Below are positions 26,006 to 36,052 of a stretch of DNA of 64,000 nt, in pieces; positions within the stretch are counted from its first letter, which is position 1; each line of letters begins with the position of its first letter. Location: positions 868,001 through 932,000 of the forward strand of contig NZ_CP118270.1 in assembly GCF_028771845.1 (NCBI RefSeq). The letters are read 5' to 3'. The position numbers and the translations under genes are program-made. This DNA is from Paenibacillus marchantiae (lineage in GTDB: Bacteria > Bacillota > Bacilli > Paenibacillales > Paenibacillaceae). The notes below the pieces were generated by a model. That model was not told where the DNA came from. It ran no database searches and worked only from the letters and a program-made list of their open reading frames with translations.

Positions 26006-26851
26006 ATGACAGCACAACATTTACAATCCACAGTAGCTTTAAATAACGGCGTTCATATGCCTTGGTTCGGACTGGGCGTATTTAAGGTAGAAGAAGGAGC
26101 TGAATTAATCGAGGCCGTTAAACAAGCCATTGCTCACGGTTACCGCAGTATTGATACAGCTGCTATATACGGCAACGAATCCGGTGTAGGCCAAGCGATT
26201 GCCGAGGCATTGAGAGAGAATAATCTGAAACGTGAAGAATTGTTCATTACGTCCAAAGTGTGGAACGCAGACCTCGGATATGATGAGACGCTTGCGGCAT
26301 ATGAGACAACGCTGAACAAACTTGGACTGGAATACCTGGACCTGTATCTAATTCACTGGCCAAAAGCAGGGAGATACAAAGGCGCATGGAAAGCGATGGA
26401 GCAGCTGTACAAAGCAGGCCGCATTAAAGCCATTGGCGTCAGCAACTTCCAGATTCATCATCTTGAAGATCTGTTGCAGGATGCTGAAGTGAAGCCAGCA
26501 ATTAATCAGGTAGAGTACCACCCTCGTCTGACTCAAGCTCCACTTAAAGCATTCTGTGAGAAAAACGGAATTCAATTGGAAGCTTGGTCGCCGCTCATGC
26601 AGGGTCAACTTCTGGACAATCCGGTTCTGACCGAAATTGCCACTGCAAAAGGTAAATCGGTAGCACAAGTCATCCTGCGCTGGGACTTGCAAAACGGTGT
26701 CATCACCATTCCCAAGTCTACCAAGGAAAAACGTATTGTCGAGAACTCTTCCATCTTCGACTTTGAATTGTCCAATGATGAGATGGAGCGTATTAGCGCC
26801 CTGAACGAAGATGTTCGCGTTGGACCTGATCCTGACAACTTTGATTTCTAA
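26006..26851 (+). CDS. Aldo/keto reductase (YvgN/YtbE-like, glyoxal reductase type)
   Basis: A 281-residue AKR. The catalytic set is clear: Asp and Tyr in YRSIDTAAIYGNE, Lys in ITSKVW, His in LYLIHWP. The nucleotide end is ITIPKSTKEKRIVEN. The opening VALNNGVHMPWFGLGVFKV matches the B. subtilis YvgN/YtbE group, which reduces methylglyoxal and other aldehydes with NADPH. GAGGAGG precedes the ATG at normal spacing. It is monocistronic, flanked by a TATAAT promoter and a strong hairpin. Substrate range is inferred from the family. Confidence 0.9.
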   Translation: MTAQHLQSTVALNNGVHMPWFGLGVFKVEEGAELIEAVKQAIAHGYRSIDTAAIYGNESGVGQAIAEALRENNLKREELFITSKVWNADLGYDETLAAYETTLNKLGLEYLDLYLIHWPKAGRYKGAWKAMEQLYKAGRIKAIGVSNFQIHHLEDLLQDAEVKPAINQVEYHPRLTQAPLKAFCEKNGIQLEAWSPLMQGQLLDNPVLTEIATAKGKSVAQVILRWDLQNGVITIPKSTKEKRIVENSSIFDFELSNDEMERISALNEDVRVGPDPDNFDF

Positions 26852-26940
26852 TTGATGATTCTAATTATGTCGGAGTATATTTCCTCTAGATAAACTAAGT
26901 AGGGCAAAGCCTTGTTGGAGCCTGCTTTGACATACCATAG

Positions 26941-26976
26941 CCAAAAACCACCGGATCAAGAGCCGGTGGTTTTTGG
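26941..26976 (+). terminator. Bidirectional terminator between the aldo/keto reductase and the chitinase operon
   Basis: CCAAAAACCACCGG pairs perfectly with CCGGTGGTTTTTGG. The A-rich and T-rich arms allow use from both sides. The remaining 27000-27102 region shows no further structure. Confidence 0.85.
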
Positions 26977-27102
26977 TCTTCCCTTTTCTTATCTTCTTCT
27001 GTTTAGCGCCGAGAAACAATCCATGTGTCATATTCTCTTTCCACTAACTAAGCTCGCCAACACTGCACATTTCAATTAAAAATGTTGTATTTCAATTTTT
27101 AA

Positions 27103-29202
27103 CTATTGAAGCTGCCACAAGGCAGGAACGTTGGATGGTTCCCATCCTGCCAAGGAGGTGTGGGGCTGCAAACATTTATACGTCTTGCCGCTATATGTGA
27201 CCAGTTGTCCCGCAGTATAAGCTGTGTTCACCTGCCATGCGGATACACCAGGATTTGTCGTTTCGGCGGCTGTCTTCACACTCACCGCGTTGCTCGCTGC
27301 AGACACGTTGCCTGCCGCATCCTTTGCTTTTACCGTAAATGTATACGAGGTATCCGCAGCAAGTCCGCTGATCGTTGCCGTCGTACCGGTTACCGTTGTT
27401 GCCAGTGTCGTTCCGTTGTACACGTCATAACCCGTTACACCCACATTGTCAGTGGATGCCGTCCAGCTCAGCGTTATGCTGGATGTCGTTTGCGCGGTCG
27501 ACGCAAGGTTCGTTGGTGCAGTTGGTGCTTGCGTATCGCCTCCCGGCTGAGCCGTTGTACTTACAGTTACAGCATTACTGGCTGCAGACAGATTACCTGC
27601 TGCATCTTTTGCTTTTACCGTGAAGGTATAGGAAGTACCCGCTGTAAGTCCGCTGATTGTTGCTGTCGTTCCGGTGACCGATGTCGCAAGATTAGCGCCA
27701 TTATAGACGTTATAACCGGTAACGCCTACATTATCCGTTGAAGCATTCCAAGCCAGCGTCACAGAGTTTGCCGTCACACCTGTCGAACGAGCATTCCCGG
27801 GTACGCTTGGTGCCGTCGTATCTACTGGTGGCACTGTACCTCCAGTAGGCAGATCGGCTTTCAGTTTGTTTTGGAGTGTTTTGTTACGGTCACCGCTGAG
27901 CTCCCAGAACATCGCTCCGCCGAGTCCTTTGCTCTTGATATAAGCCGTTTTATATCCAACGGACTCCGCATCGTCATAGCTGATAAAGCGCTTGTTGGAC
28001 GCATTATAGAGATATGGCACTTTGGCTGTGTCATTCCAGTAACGCGTATACCCGTTTTTGTTGATGTAATTGGCTTCCAGATCGTAGAAGTCAAAGGAGC
28101 CTGCTTCCCATGTTCCAACGGAAGAACCACCCGTGCACGTCTGATACTGTCCGTTGCCTGCTTGTGCGCATCCATCCCAGCCACGACCGTAGAATGGAAC
28201 ACCAAGCACGAGTTTAGCGGCCGGTACACCTGCATCCAGATGCCCTTGTGCTCCGGCTGCCACATTAAATGTATTGGCATCTGGCACGCCAGCGGCTGAA
28301 GCTGCAGGATCATAGTTCAACGGCGCATTATGTGCGCTGATTTTTTGCCAAGCCCCGTTAAAATCGTATGTCATAATGTTAATCCAGTCGACGATGGCAG
28401 CAATTTTTGCAAGCTCCGTATTGGAAGCATAGGTCGCAGATGCACCGCTTGCAATCGTAAGCAGATACTTCTTGCCGTCCACAGCTCCCGCTGCATCCAA
28501 TTTTTCACGGATTTTGCTCAGGAGCAATGTGTAGTTTTGCTTATCTTCAGGACGTTTGCTGTTACCATCGAGACCGCCTGATACCGGGTACTCCCAGTCC
28601 AGATCTACCCCGTCAAAATTGTACTTCCGCAGGAAGTCAACAGCAGAGTTCGCAAAGACCTCTCGAGTTGCAGCAGTCGCGGCTACATCAGAGAAACGGT
28701 TGGACCACGTCCATCCTCCAACGGAGATAATAGTCTTCAGGTTAGGATTAGTTTGTTTCAACTTGTTAAGCTGATTGATATTACCTGCAATGGGCTGATC
28801 CCACGTATCCCCTGCAAATGTCTTGCCCGTATCGATCCATGGATCGCCGAGCACAATCGTTCCGTTCGGTACATTGATCGTTTGGCTTTTTTCATTCTGA
28901 CAGGTCCAGGTTACAGGATTGGGGCCCGAAGGGTCCGGATTTCCATGAATGCCGTTCCAGCAAATATCAGCAAAAGCATAGTTGATATGCGTCACTTTGG
29001 TCGGATCGATATCAGCTACATTATAGTTTCTGCCGTACGCAGCCCAGGACGGATAGTAACCAACAATTTTATAAGAATCTGCTGCTTCGGCCGTAGCAGG
29101 TTGGAGCGCGAAGGAAGGAACGATGACGGATAAGAGCAGGGACAGACCAAGGAAAAACTTTGCAGTCTTCTTAAAAGCAGTGTGTTTATTTAAATGTATC
29201 AT
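27103..29202 (-). CDS. Secreted GH18 chitinase with two FN3 modules and a C-terminal CBM5/12
   Basis: A 699-residue secreted enzyme. Signal peptide 1-40 (cut after ATAEA). The GH18 barrel spans about 43-455, with the catalytic motif [10 protein letters not shown] (Glu is the acid) and the insertion domain typical of ChiA/ChiA1 type ([31 protein letters not shown]). Two FN3 modules follow (about 465-645) and are nearly the same as each other. The last 47 residues are a CBM5/12 ([30 protein letters not shown]). It cleaves chitin beta-1,4 bonds outside the cell. The ATG lies immediately after the stop of the upstream chitinase gene, with GAGGAGG inside that gene's end, so the two are one operon. 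Confidence 0.95.
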   Translation of the reverse strand: MIHLNKHTAFKKTAKFFLGLSLLLSVIVPSFALQPATAEAADSYKIVGYYPSWAAYGRNYNVADIDPTKVTHINYAFADICWNGIHGNPDPSGPNPVTWTCQNEKSQTINVPNGTIVLGDPWIDTGKTFAGDTWDQPIAGNINQLNKLKQTNPNLKTIISVGGWTWSNRFSDVAATAATREVFANSAVDFLRKYNFDGVDLDWEYPVSGGLDGNSKRPEDKQNYTLLLSKIREKLDAAGAVDGKKYLLTIASGASATYASNTELAKIAAIVDWINIMTYDFNGAWQKISAHNAPLNYDPAASAAGVPDANTFNVAAGAQGHLDAGVPAAKLVLGVPFYGRGWDGCAQAGNGQYQTCTGGSSVGTWEAGSFDFYDLEANYINKNGYTRYWNDTAKVPYLYNASNKRFISYDDAESVGYKTAYIKSKGLGGAMFWELSGDRNKTLQNKLKADLPTGGTVPPVDTTAPSVPGNARSTGVTANSVTLAWNASTDNVGVTGYNVYNGANLATSVTGTTATISGLTAGTSYTFTVKAKDAAGNLSAASNAVTVSTTAQPGGDTQAPTAPTNLASTAQTTSSITLSWTASTDNVGVTGYDVYNGTTLATTVTGTTATISGLAADTSYTFTVKAKDAAGNVSAASNAVSVKTAAETTNPGVSAWQVNTAYTAGQLVTYSGKTYKCLQPHTSLAGWEPSNVPALWQLQ

Positions 29203-30774
29203 TTAATACACAACCTCCTCTGTCTTTTGCGTGCTAAGCCCATTCAGGAATGGACGATGTGCGTTCGAGAACTGGTTATTCGTATACGCGTCCCAGTTGA
29301 TTGACCAGGTCATAATGCCTTTGAGTCCGGCATAGCCCGCAGGCTGGCGCAAGGTATAGGAACCGCCGTATGATACTCCTTTGATCAGATAATTCAATGC
29401 CTTTTGCAGCTCAGCTGGCGCCGTATAGCCGCCTCCAGCCGCTTGCTGGGAAGCTGGTACGCCAATCGCGATCTGGTCCGGGCGCAGAGGACTAAAGAAT
29501 GGACCCGAGCTTCCGCCTACGTTAAACCCTTGAAGCAGCATTTCGGCCATGGCGACATGGAAATCGGCTGTTCCTTGAGCGTAAGAACGTCCATCCAGCC
29601 CCACCATCGAACCGGTGTTATAGTGCTGCACATGAAGTAGGGTCAGGTCATTGCGCAAGGCATGAATCACTGGAAGATACGCCCCCCAAGGACCACCATA
29701 GTTCAGATATCCGCCTTGTACATAGGCCGTTTCCGGTGCAGCGGTCAGGACGAAATTAGCACCAAAGTGTGATTTAAGCGCTTTCACGCCGTTAATCAGG
29801 TTAACGATCTTCGGAGTCGTTGGACTGCGGAAGTCGGTATCCCCCGCATTTAAAGACAGGGAGCTTCCTTCAAGATCGATGTCGAGACCATTGAATCCGT
29901 AAGTTGAAATAATGGATTTTAGGGAATCCTCGAACTGTTGTCTCTTGGTCGCATCTGTGAGCTCAATCGTGCCATTGGCTCCCCCCATAGATATCAGTAC
30001 CTTCTTCCCTTGGCTTTGAAGGTACGCAATGTCCGACTTGAACTCTTCTACCGTAGCGTTATACGGAGTAAAAGCGAGCGTTCCGCTGCCGGGTGAAATC
30101 GGCTCGGCAAAGGAGACATTAATAACATCATAAGCTGTTGAAACGTTGCGCAGTTTAATGTTGGTAGAGCCATTATCGAAGTTGTGCCAGTAGCCGATCA
30201 GCCATTTGCTGCCGCTAGGCCCAGGATTCGAAGATCCGTTGGAAGTGGTAACGCTGAGAGAGGTGCTTGCTGCGGACAGATTGCCTGCCGCATCTTTTGC
30301 TTTGACTGTAAAAACATATGTGGTGCCAGCTGTCAGTCCTGTGACTACAGCCGTAGTCGTTGAAGTGTTCGCCGCGAGAGTACCGTTCCGGTACACTTCA
30401 TATCCGGTTACGCCCACATTGTCCGTGGAAGCGTTCCAGGTAAGATTGACCGATGTATCCGTGACGAGGGATGAGGTTAAACCTGCAGGGACGGTAGGTG
30501 GTGTCGTATCCGGAGTTGGAGTTCCCCCTCCCGTACCTTCCCCGACGTATTTCCACAATGCAGGCACATTTGAGGGCTCCCATCCGGTCAAAGCCGTATG
30601 GGGCTGAATACATTCATAATCTTTATTTAAATAGGTTACTAGATCTCCTTGTTTGTATGCGGTGCCTGCCTGCCACTGGGCAGCGGCGTCTGCTCTTGGT
30701 GCAAACCACGTAATAATCAGAAGAAATGCCAAAGCGAATGTAATGACCGGGCGGAATCGAACAGCTTGATTCAA
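29203..30774 (-). CDS. Secreted GH18 chitinase with N-terminal CBM5/12 and FN3
   Basis: A 523-residue enzyme starting at a TTG codon (30774), supported by AGGAGGG seven bases upstream. Signal peptide 1-31 (cut near ADAAA). CBM5/12 comes first (about 32-78, WQAGTAYKQGDLVTY and [14 protein letters not shown]), then FN3 (about 88-180), then GH18 (about 190-515) with catalytic FNGLDIDLEG, SMGGANG, and LKGIMTWSINWD. This is the ChiD/bacterial-plant-type GH18 fold without the large insertion, so it differs from its partner. The pair probably combine different modes of attack on chitin. It is first in the two-gene operon. Confidence 0.95.
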   Translation of the reverse strand: MNQAVRFRPVITFALAFLLIITWFAPRADAAAQWQAGTAYKQGDLVTYLNKDYECIQPHTALTGWEPSNVPALWKYVGEGTGGGTPTPDTTPPTVPAGLTSSLVTDTSVNLTWNASTDNVGVTGYEVYRNGTLAANTSTTTAVVTGLTAGTTYVFTVKAKDAAGNLSAASTSLSVTTSNGSSNPGPSGSKWLIGYWHNFDNGSTNIKLRNVSTAYDVINVSFAEPISPGSGTLAFTPYNATVEEFKSDIAYLQSQGKKVLISMGGANGTIELTDATKRQQFEDSLKSIISTYGFNGLDIDLEGSSLSLNAGDTDFRSPTTPKIVNLINGVKALKSHFGANFVLTAAPETAYVQGGYLNYGGPWGAYLPVIHALRNDLTLLHVQHYNTGSMVGLDGRSYAQGTADFHVAMAEMLLQGFNVGGSSGPFFSPLRPDQIAIGVPASQQAAGGGYTAPAELQKALNYLIKGVSYGGSYTLRQPAGYAGLKGIMTWSINWDAYTNNQFSNAHRPFLNGLSTQKTEEVVY

Positions 30775-30959
30775 GCAAAATCCCTCCTGTATTCAGATTA
30801 TTTTCACCTTGCAAACAAAGCTTCACTGGTGCACTTACATGTGATCCGCGATCTATAGAGCTTATAAAACCGTCTGACGATGAGTATCGCTTCACTCCCT
30901 TCCCTTATCAAAATGGACCTTCCCTCTCGTATTCTTTTTTTGCAGACATCATCCAAATT

Positions 30960-30989
30960 TACAGGGAATTTACAGATCCTCACCCTGTA
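30960..30989. promoter_or_regulatory. Inverted repeat upstream of the chitinase operon
   Basis: TACAGGG at 30960-30966 and CCCTGTA at 30983-30989 form an inverted repeat with a 16-bp spacer, about 190 bp before the TTG start. It could be an operator. No cre box was found in this gap, and the rest of 30775-31068 shows no other feature. Confidence 0.3.
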
Positions 30990-31068
30990 TTTAATCAGTA
31001 AAATGCAATTGAGATAAGGGATAAATTATTTCTATGGGGGGCGAAAAATGTAATATACCGCGCAAAAA

Positions 31069-31107
31069 GGCCGTCTATCAAGTCATTAAGAGACTTGATA
31101 GACGGCC
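31069..31107 (-). terminator. Terminator of the pectin-oligosaccharide operon
   Basis: GGCCGTCTATCAAGTC pairs perfectly over 16 bases with GACTTGATAGACGGCC across a seven-base loop. On the minus strand it is followed by five T residues. Confidence 0.92.
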
Positions 31108-31146
31108 TTTTTTTTATTTTATAAATAAACGGATGTATCACCACGC

Positions 31147-32229
31147 TTATTTTAACTTCGAGGAGACTAGTTCAAATGACAGCATACCTTCGAAAGGTTG
31201 CCACCCATCCTCACCGGATAAAATAACAGGCACAGTATATTCGGCCGCTTCCTGATCACTGAGTATTTTCGACCATGGAACTCTCCCCATCACACTTCCG
31301 GCCCCAGGTCCGGCACTATGATATTCGAAGTACGCTACCGTCGCTTCCGCATCGTTCTTGTTCCAGTTATGCCAGCCCTCCTGCTTCACATGCGCCCCCA
31401 TCCAGCAGTTCAGGAAGCAGACTTTGGCATGATTACGCCACGGTCTACCTAGATATACGGACTGAACGGGGGCGTTGCTGGTCAGGTCACAATCGATAAA
31501 CACATAGCCATAACGTGCATCCTCTGGTGTGGAAGCAGCCGTGATCCAGCCATTCACTTCTCCCTCTGCAGCAGCAACATCGCTCAAGCGATTCTTCGCA
31601 AAAATCTCACAGCCCTGAAACACAGCCGTAGCCGAGCCAAAAATAAAATCCACATCGCCCTCAATGTAACAGTCCTCATAATATTGGCGCAGCTTCCGCC
31701 GCTCTGCCCCGTCACGCGGCCCCCCGAAGAAACTCCGGTCAATGGGCTGCTCGGGCAGCGTTCCGGTAAAGATCGTGTCCTGGTGACCTATAAATCGGCA
31801 ATGCCTGAAGGCTGCCCGGTCCCCATCCACGTAGACAGCCAACGCCTGACCCACCTCACGACCAGGTCCAGCCGAGTTGATGAAGGAAAGTCCTTCAGCG
31901 GTGAAATCATCTGCACCAATAAAGGTCGTGTACGAATGAAAGGTATGATACAACTCCCCGTTCGGGAACTTCTTGAGCGCATAATCATCATACGTGATGA
32001 TAGTCTGATCAGCTCCCGCGCCGACGAGGTGAACCATCGGCTTCTCGATGTGTAGTTTTTCAATATAAGTGCCTGGCTTTATGCGAATCGTATACTTTTC
32101 AGTGCAGTCGGCCGGAATCGCATCAATGGCAGCCTGAATAGTGGGAAAATCGCCGCTTCCGTCCGCAGCAACCAGGTAACCTTTCCTGTACAGATCCACA
32201 TCTGATCCATGTGACAGAGGTTTGTTCAT
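31147..32229 (-). CDS. Pectinesterase family protein (CE8), no signal peptide
   Basis: A 360-residue right-handed beta-helix of the CE8 family: GDFPTIQAAIDAIP, PGTYIEKL, GQALAVYVDGD (Gln), GHQDTIFTG (catalytic Asp), EGDVDFIFGSA (second catalytic Asp) and YLGRPWR (Arg). It removes methyl groups from galacturonate units. There is no secretion signal, so it should act on imported oligosaccharides in the cytoplasm, unlike the secreted plant and Erwinia enzymes. Its ATG overlaps the GH105 stop by four bases. It is last in the operon, followed by a strong terminator. Confidence 0.9.
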   Translation of the reverse strand: MNKPLSHGSDVDLYRKGYLVAADGSGDFPTIQAAIDAIPADCTEKYTIRIKPGTYIEKLHIEKPMVHLVGAGADQTIITYDDYALKKFPNGELYHTFHSYTTFIGADDFTAEGLSFINSAGPGREVGQALAVYVDGDRAAFRHCRFIGHQDTIFTGTLPEQPIDRSFFGGPRDGAERRKLRQYYEDCYIEGDVDFIFGSATAVFQGCEIFAKNRLSDVAAAEGEVNGWITAASTPEDARYGYVFIDCDLTSNAPVQSVYLGRPWRNHAKVCFLNCWMGAHVKQEGWHNWNKNDAEATVAYFEYHSAGPGAGSVMGRVPWSKILSDQEAAEYTVPVILSGEDGWQPFEGMLSFELVSSKLK

Positions 32230-33338
32230 GGCAATCGCTCCATTTCCAGCGCAGCCAGCAAGAGCGGTGCCATGCCCATGAACGAGTCACTTACAATCTG
32301 CTCGCCGACATAATAACTGTATGAACCATCCCGATCCAGACTGAGCCCTGCCCCGTGACAGATCGCGTTCAGCTTCACGACTTCCTCCGTTTCTTCCATC
32401 AAACGGGACGTCAGTCCCTGCCATCCCTTCTCTGCGGCCTGCCTGAAATGCGGCTCAAGGTAACGCAAGCGGACGCCCTTCGCCATAGCATACACAAACA
32501 TACTTGAACCCGAAGCTTCCAGATAATTGCCCTTGCGGAATCCCTGATCCAGCACCTGGAACCAGAGCCCGCTCTCCTGCTCCTGTACACGTACCAATGC
32601 ATTACACATGCGCTCGAAGATGCCAATGATTGTGCCCCGTTGCGGATGATGGATCGGGAAGTGCTCCAGACTATCCACGATCGCCATCGCATACCAGCCC
32701 ATCGCCCGGCTCCAGAAATGTGCGGAGCATCCGGTTACGGAGTCGGCCCAGATCTGCTCCTTCGATTCATCCCAGCCATGATAGAGCAGACCCGTGCGCG
32801 GATCACGCGTCTTGCGTTCGATTAGCAAAATCTGATGAGCCACTTCATCCCACAGATCAGGTCGGTCAAACGTCTTAGCATAATGCGCCAAGAATGGGGA
32901 CGACATATACAATCCATCCAGCCACATCTGGAACGGATAGATTTTTTTGTGCCAAAATCCGCCCTCCGACGTTCGGGGCTGTCCAGCGAGCTGGGCTGCG
33001 AGCAGATGCGCAGCTTCAGCGTATCGCTGATCCCCGGTGGTTTCCAGCAATTCGAACAGGTTCTTACCCTGATTAATCTGATCCAGGTTGTACTCTTCCA
33101 GGGAATACGTTCCGATGGAACCATCCTCCTGAACATACAGATCCATATGTCTTTTCATAAAAGAAACATACTCTTCCTTGCCATATTGCTTGCCAGTGCG
33201 TGCCATTGCCATTAACGTCATTCCCTGAACATATGCCCACCGTTCCGAAGGAAACACATGATAGCCCTCTCCATCGCATTGCTGGCAAATCATCTCCGCT
33301 ATTCGCTCCGACCAAGATAACTGCGTCTGTACTTGCAT
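32226..33338 (-). CDS. Unsaturated rhamnogalacturonyl hydrolase (GH105, YteR/YesR-like)
   Basis: A 370-residue (alpha/alpha)6-barrel protein without a signal peptide. The stretch GGFWHKKIYPFQMWLDGLYM holds the catalytic Asp of the family; WSRAMGWYAMAIVDSL and GNYLEASGSSMFVYAM are also typical. The enzyme removes the unsaturated galacturonyl residue left by a lyase at the end of rhamnogalacturonan oligomers, which is exactly the product of the PL11 lyase at 1-4457. It sits between the LacI regulator and the pectinesterase in one operon. Confidence 0.92.
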   Translation of the reverse strand: MQVQTQLSWSERIAEMICQQCDGEGYHVFPSERWAYVQGMTLMAMARTGKQYGKEEYVSFMKRHMDLYVQEDGSIGTYSLEEYNLDQINQGKNLFELLETTGDQRYAEAAHLLAAQLAGQPRTSEGGFWHKKIYPFQMWLDGLYMSSPFLAHYAKTFDRPDLWDEVAHQILLIERKTRDPRTGLLYHGWDESKEQIWADSVTGCSAHFWSRAMGWYAMAIVDSLEHFPIHHPQRGTIIGIFERMCNALVRVQEQESGLWFQVLDQGFRKGNYLEASGSSMFVYAMAKGVRLRYLEPHFRQAAEKGWQGLTSRLMEETEEVVKLNAICHGAGLSLDRDGSYSYYVGEQIVSDSFMGMAPLLLAALEMERLP

Positions 33339-33385
33339 AAAAGAACCCTCCCTGGACCTTGAATGTTGTACTCAGCCTATCCTCC

Positions 33386-34375
33386 TTAATGCTCAGACAC
33401 CTGCTGACGGCAAACTGCCGTCGAATTGCGATGATTCAGCTTCGGTTGGATAATCACCGGATAATCCGTCTGCTCATCACGGATCAACGATACGATCAAC
33501 TCTGCTGCCTGTGCTGCCAGTTCATCCAGCGGCGGGCCAATGGTGGTTAGCGCCACCTCGGCATACTGCATATCCGGCAGATCATCATAACCGATTAACG
33601 AAATATCATTCGGCACATTGTAGTCGGCTTCCAGCAAAGCCCGCAGCGCGCCTCGGGTCACCAGGTTGTTCAAGCCAATAAATGCCGTTGGCGAATCTGA
33701 TTCAAACGTATAATTCCGAATGGCAAAATAACCATCCTCCCAGGAGGAATGTGCAGGCAGCACATGACGTTGATCAAAATCAAGGCCTGTGCGCTGCAAC
33801 GCTTCCCGATACCCTTCAAGCTTGATATTTTGGGAGTTGCCAATGAAACCAATTCGGCTATGTCCCAGTGATTTCAGATGCTCAACCGCTTTGTATATGC
33901 CCTCTTTCCGGTCAATCTTGATGTAAGGGGAATTCGGGGCTTCATCTGTACCAAGCACAAAACATGGCATGTTGAGTGTCGCGAACTTTTTCCAGAAGGC
34001 ATCCCGATTGTCCAGCGCATAATCCCACAGGATACATCCATCCACGCGAAGCTGGCTAAAAACATCCAGCCCATCATCCGCGACGACCAAAATCATCTGG
34101 TATCCCCGCTTCTTCAGCTCCGCATGCAGATTGCCCGATATATTCGAGAACAACGGATTGCTCAGTTCATCAAGAACAAAACCGATAATGTTGCTTCTGC
34201 CGGTGGAAAGCTGCTGTGCCATAATGTTTTTTCGATATTGATGCTTCTCCGCAACCGCGAGCACCTTCTGCCGCGTCGCCGGTTTGATGCGGGGATCACC
34301 GTTGAGCGCCTTGGATACTGTGCTGTAGCTCACTCCCGCCAGTTTGGCAATGTCCTTAATGGTTATCAAAATCAA
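33386..34375 (-). CDS. LacI-family regulator of the pectin-oligosaccharide operon
   Basis: A 329-residue LacI/GalR protein: HTH at 4-24 (TIKDIAKLAGVSYSTVSKAL), hinge helix (MAQQLSTGRSNIIGFV), then a periplasmic-binding-protein-like sugar-sensing core. The start is TTG 34375 (or TTG 34369), six bases after GAGAGG. The gene lies inside the operon it probably controls. Two palindromes with the central CG of LacI-type operators flank the operon promoter region (37908-37923 and 38061-38076). The inducer is likely a galacturonate-rhamnose oligomer; inferred from neighbours. Confidence 0.9.
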   Translation of the reverse strand: MILITIKDIAKLAGVSYSTVSKALNGDPRIKPATRQKVLAVAEKHQYRKNIMAQQLSTGRSNIIGFVLDELSNPLFSNISGNLHAELKKRGYQMILVVADDGLDVFSQLRVDGCILWDYALDNRDAFWKKFATLNMPCFVLGTDEAPNSPYIKIDRKEGIYKAVEHLKSLGHSRIGFIGNSQNIKLEGYREALQRTGLDFDQRHVLPAHSSWEDGYFAIRNYTFESDSPTAFIGLNNLVTRGALRALLEADYNVPNDISLIGYDDLPDMQYAEVALTTIGPPLDELAAQAAELIVSLIRDEQTDYPVIIQPKLNHRNSTAVCRQQVSEH

Positions 34376-34401
34376 TCAACACCTCTCAACCCTTGGGAAG
34401 C

Positions 34402-35997
34402 TTATTGCTGTGCGGCCTTATACCGGTCATATTGCGCCTGTCTGCCGGCAATAACCTGCTCAATGTTCATTTTTTTCAAAGTCTCAATATAACTGTCAAA
34501 CTGATCCAGACTGGCATCTCCGCTTATAAATTTGAAGTTCATCTCTTCCACATATGTCGTAATATCAGGCATGGACATGCTCTCTACACTCGCCTCATCT
34601 GGCAGAGCATATACGAATGGAAACGGCTCGTGGATGTAAGGCTCCAATTCCTTGTCGAGCTTGGCATGCCATTCGGCCACAACGGAATCCGCCGAATCAG
34701 TAGACTGAATGTTCGGCAGATTCACGGGACCAATGCCGAGTTTCTGGATATAGTCATTATCTTTGCCTTTGTCCGTGAATGTCTTCACGCCATTCTCTTC
34801 GGTGTACGTATCATCCTTGATTCCCCACGTATAATACGTCTGCGCTTCTTCACTAACCGCATAATCCAAGAAACGGAAGGCGAGTTCAGGATTTTTGCTA
34901 TCTTTGGAGATTCCAAAAATCCCACTCACAGGAGTACGTCCAATATAGAACTGGTCTCCATGCGGTCCTTTCAGTGGCAGAATGCCTTTGAAGATGGGCT
35001 CCACCGGATCATAATCCTTGAACAGCGGGCTGTAGACCATCGACATGTACCAGCTAAAATTAAACGTGGCTCCGGTTACATCCTGCGAGATGCGGGAGGT
35101 CACCTGATCACTTGTGGTACTGGCATAGTCCACCCCGAGCAGTCCTTCTTTGTACAGCCCGTTCAGGTATGTCAGATATTCCTTGTAGGCAGGCTCATAA
35201 TAGCTGAAATGTACCTTACCCTGGTCATCAGCATAGAACTGATTGGACAGATCAAGACCAAAAGCAGGACCAAATGCCATCGGCACAAACTTGGATTCCA
35301 TGGACAACGGTATTTCATCCGCCTCGCCGTTTCCGTTCGGGTCGTCTGTCTTGAATTTGCGCAGCATCGCTGTGAACTCATCCAGTGTCGCAGGTTCGTT
35401 CAGTCCCAGCTTCTTCAACCAGCGTTCATTCACCATAAACAAGGGCATGTAGTTTTTCGTAAGCGTTTGCTGCGGAACATAATACATTTTACCATCTGGC
35501 GTCGTTAAACTGGCTTTGACGGAGGGGGATTTGTCGTAAATTTTTTTGAGATTCACACCATACTTCTCCACCAGGTCATTCAGCGGAATAAACAGACCAC
35601 TGTTAATGTATTTCATGAGCTGATCCTGATCCGGCAGATAGACGATATCCGGCAATCCTGTTCCGGCCGCAAGCCTTGGATTCACCGCATCTGCATAATT
35701 CTGCGGCGGAATGAGATCCCAATCGACTGTTACCCCGGCATTACTCTCAATTTTCTTAACAATCTCGGCAGTAGAGAGATCCACGTTAGTCGTCCATGCG
35801 TTAGTCCCGAGAATCGACAGCTTGGCATCTTTCTGGTCCGTTACCGGACCTGCCCCTGTGTAGTTGAACGCTGGCTCCGAGCTTGGTGAAGCACTGCCCT
35901 TATCTCCCCCTGCTCCTGTACTGCTGCTGCATCCGGCGAGACTGATAGCAAGAATCACCGCGAGAACACTTTTTCTTCCGGCCCCTCTGATTATCAT
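34402..35997 (-). CDS. Solute-binding lipoprotein of a CUT1-type oligosaccharide ABC importer
   Basis: A 531-residue lipoprotein with lipobox LAGC (Cys near residue 22) after the signal peptide IRGAGRKSVLAVILAISL. The mature part is the large LplA/YtcQ-type binding protein (TPDGKMYYVPQQ, DPNGNGEADEIPLS, SKDSKNPELAFRFLDYA). It would capture oligosaccharides at the outer membrane surface of the cell membrane and hand them to the two permeases encoded upstream. AAGGAGG precedes ATG 35997. No ATPase gene is in the operon; such importers share a common MsmX-type ATPase encoded elsewhere. Substrate is inferred from the pectinolytic neighbours. Confidence 0.92.
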   Translation of the reverse strand: MIIRGAGRKSVLAVILAISLAGCSSSTGAGGDKGSASPSSEPAFNYTGAGPVTDQKDAKLSILGTNAWTTNVDLSTAEIVKKIESNAGVTVDWDLIPPQNYADAVNPRLAAGTGLPDIVYLPDQDQLMKYINSGLFIPLNDLVEKYGVNLKKIYDKSPSVKASLTTPDGKMYYVPQQTLTKNYMPLFMVNERWLKKLGLNEPATLDEFTAMLRKFKTDDPNGNGEADEIPLSMESKFVPMAFGPAFGLDLSNQFYADDQGKVHFSYYEPAYKEYLTYLNGLYKEGLLGVDYASTTSDQVTSRISQDVTGATFNFSWYMSMVYSPLFKDYDPVEPIFKGILPLKGPHGDQFYIGRTPVSGIFGISKDSKNPELAFRFLDYAVSEEAQTYYTWGIKDDTYTEENGVKTFTDKGKDNDYIQKLGIGPVNLPNIQSTDSADSVVAEWHAKLDKELEPYIHEPFPFVYALPDEASVESMSMPDITTYVEEMNFKFISGDASLDQFDSYIETLKKMNIEQVIAGRQAQYDRYKAAQQ

Positions 35998-36052
35998 CCG
36001 TTATTCCTCCTTGTTATGAACAACCTTGGGTGAAGCATGGTGATCAATAAGG

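Noticed and set aside
27250..27840. Tandem FN3-coding repeats as a CRISPR or mobile repeat
   Set aside because: The repeats are in frame, about 270 bases long and encode FN3 modules.
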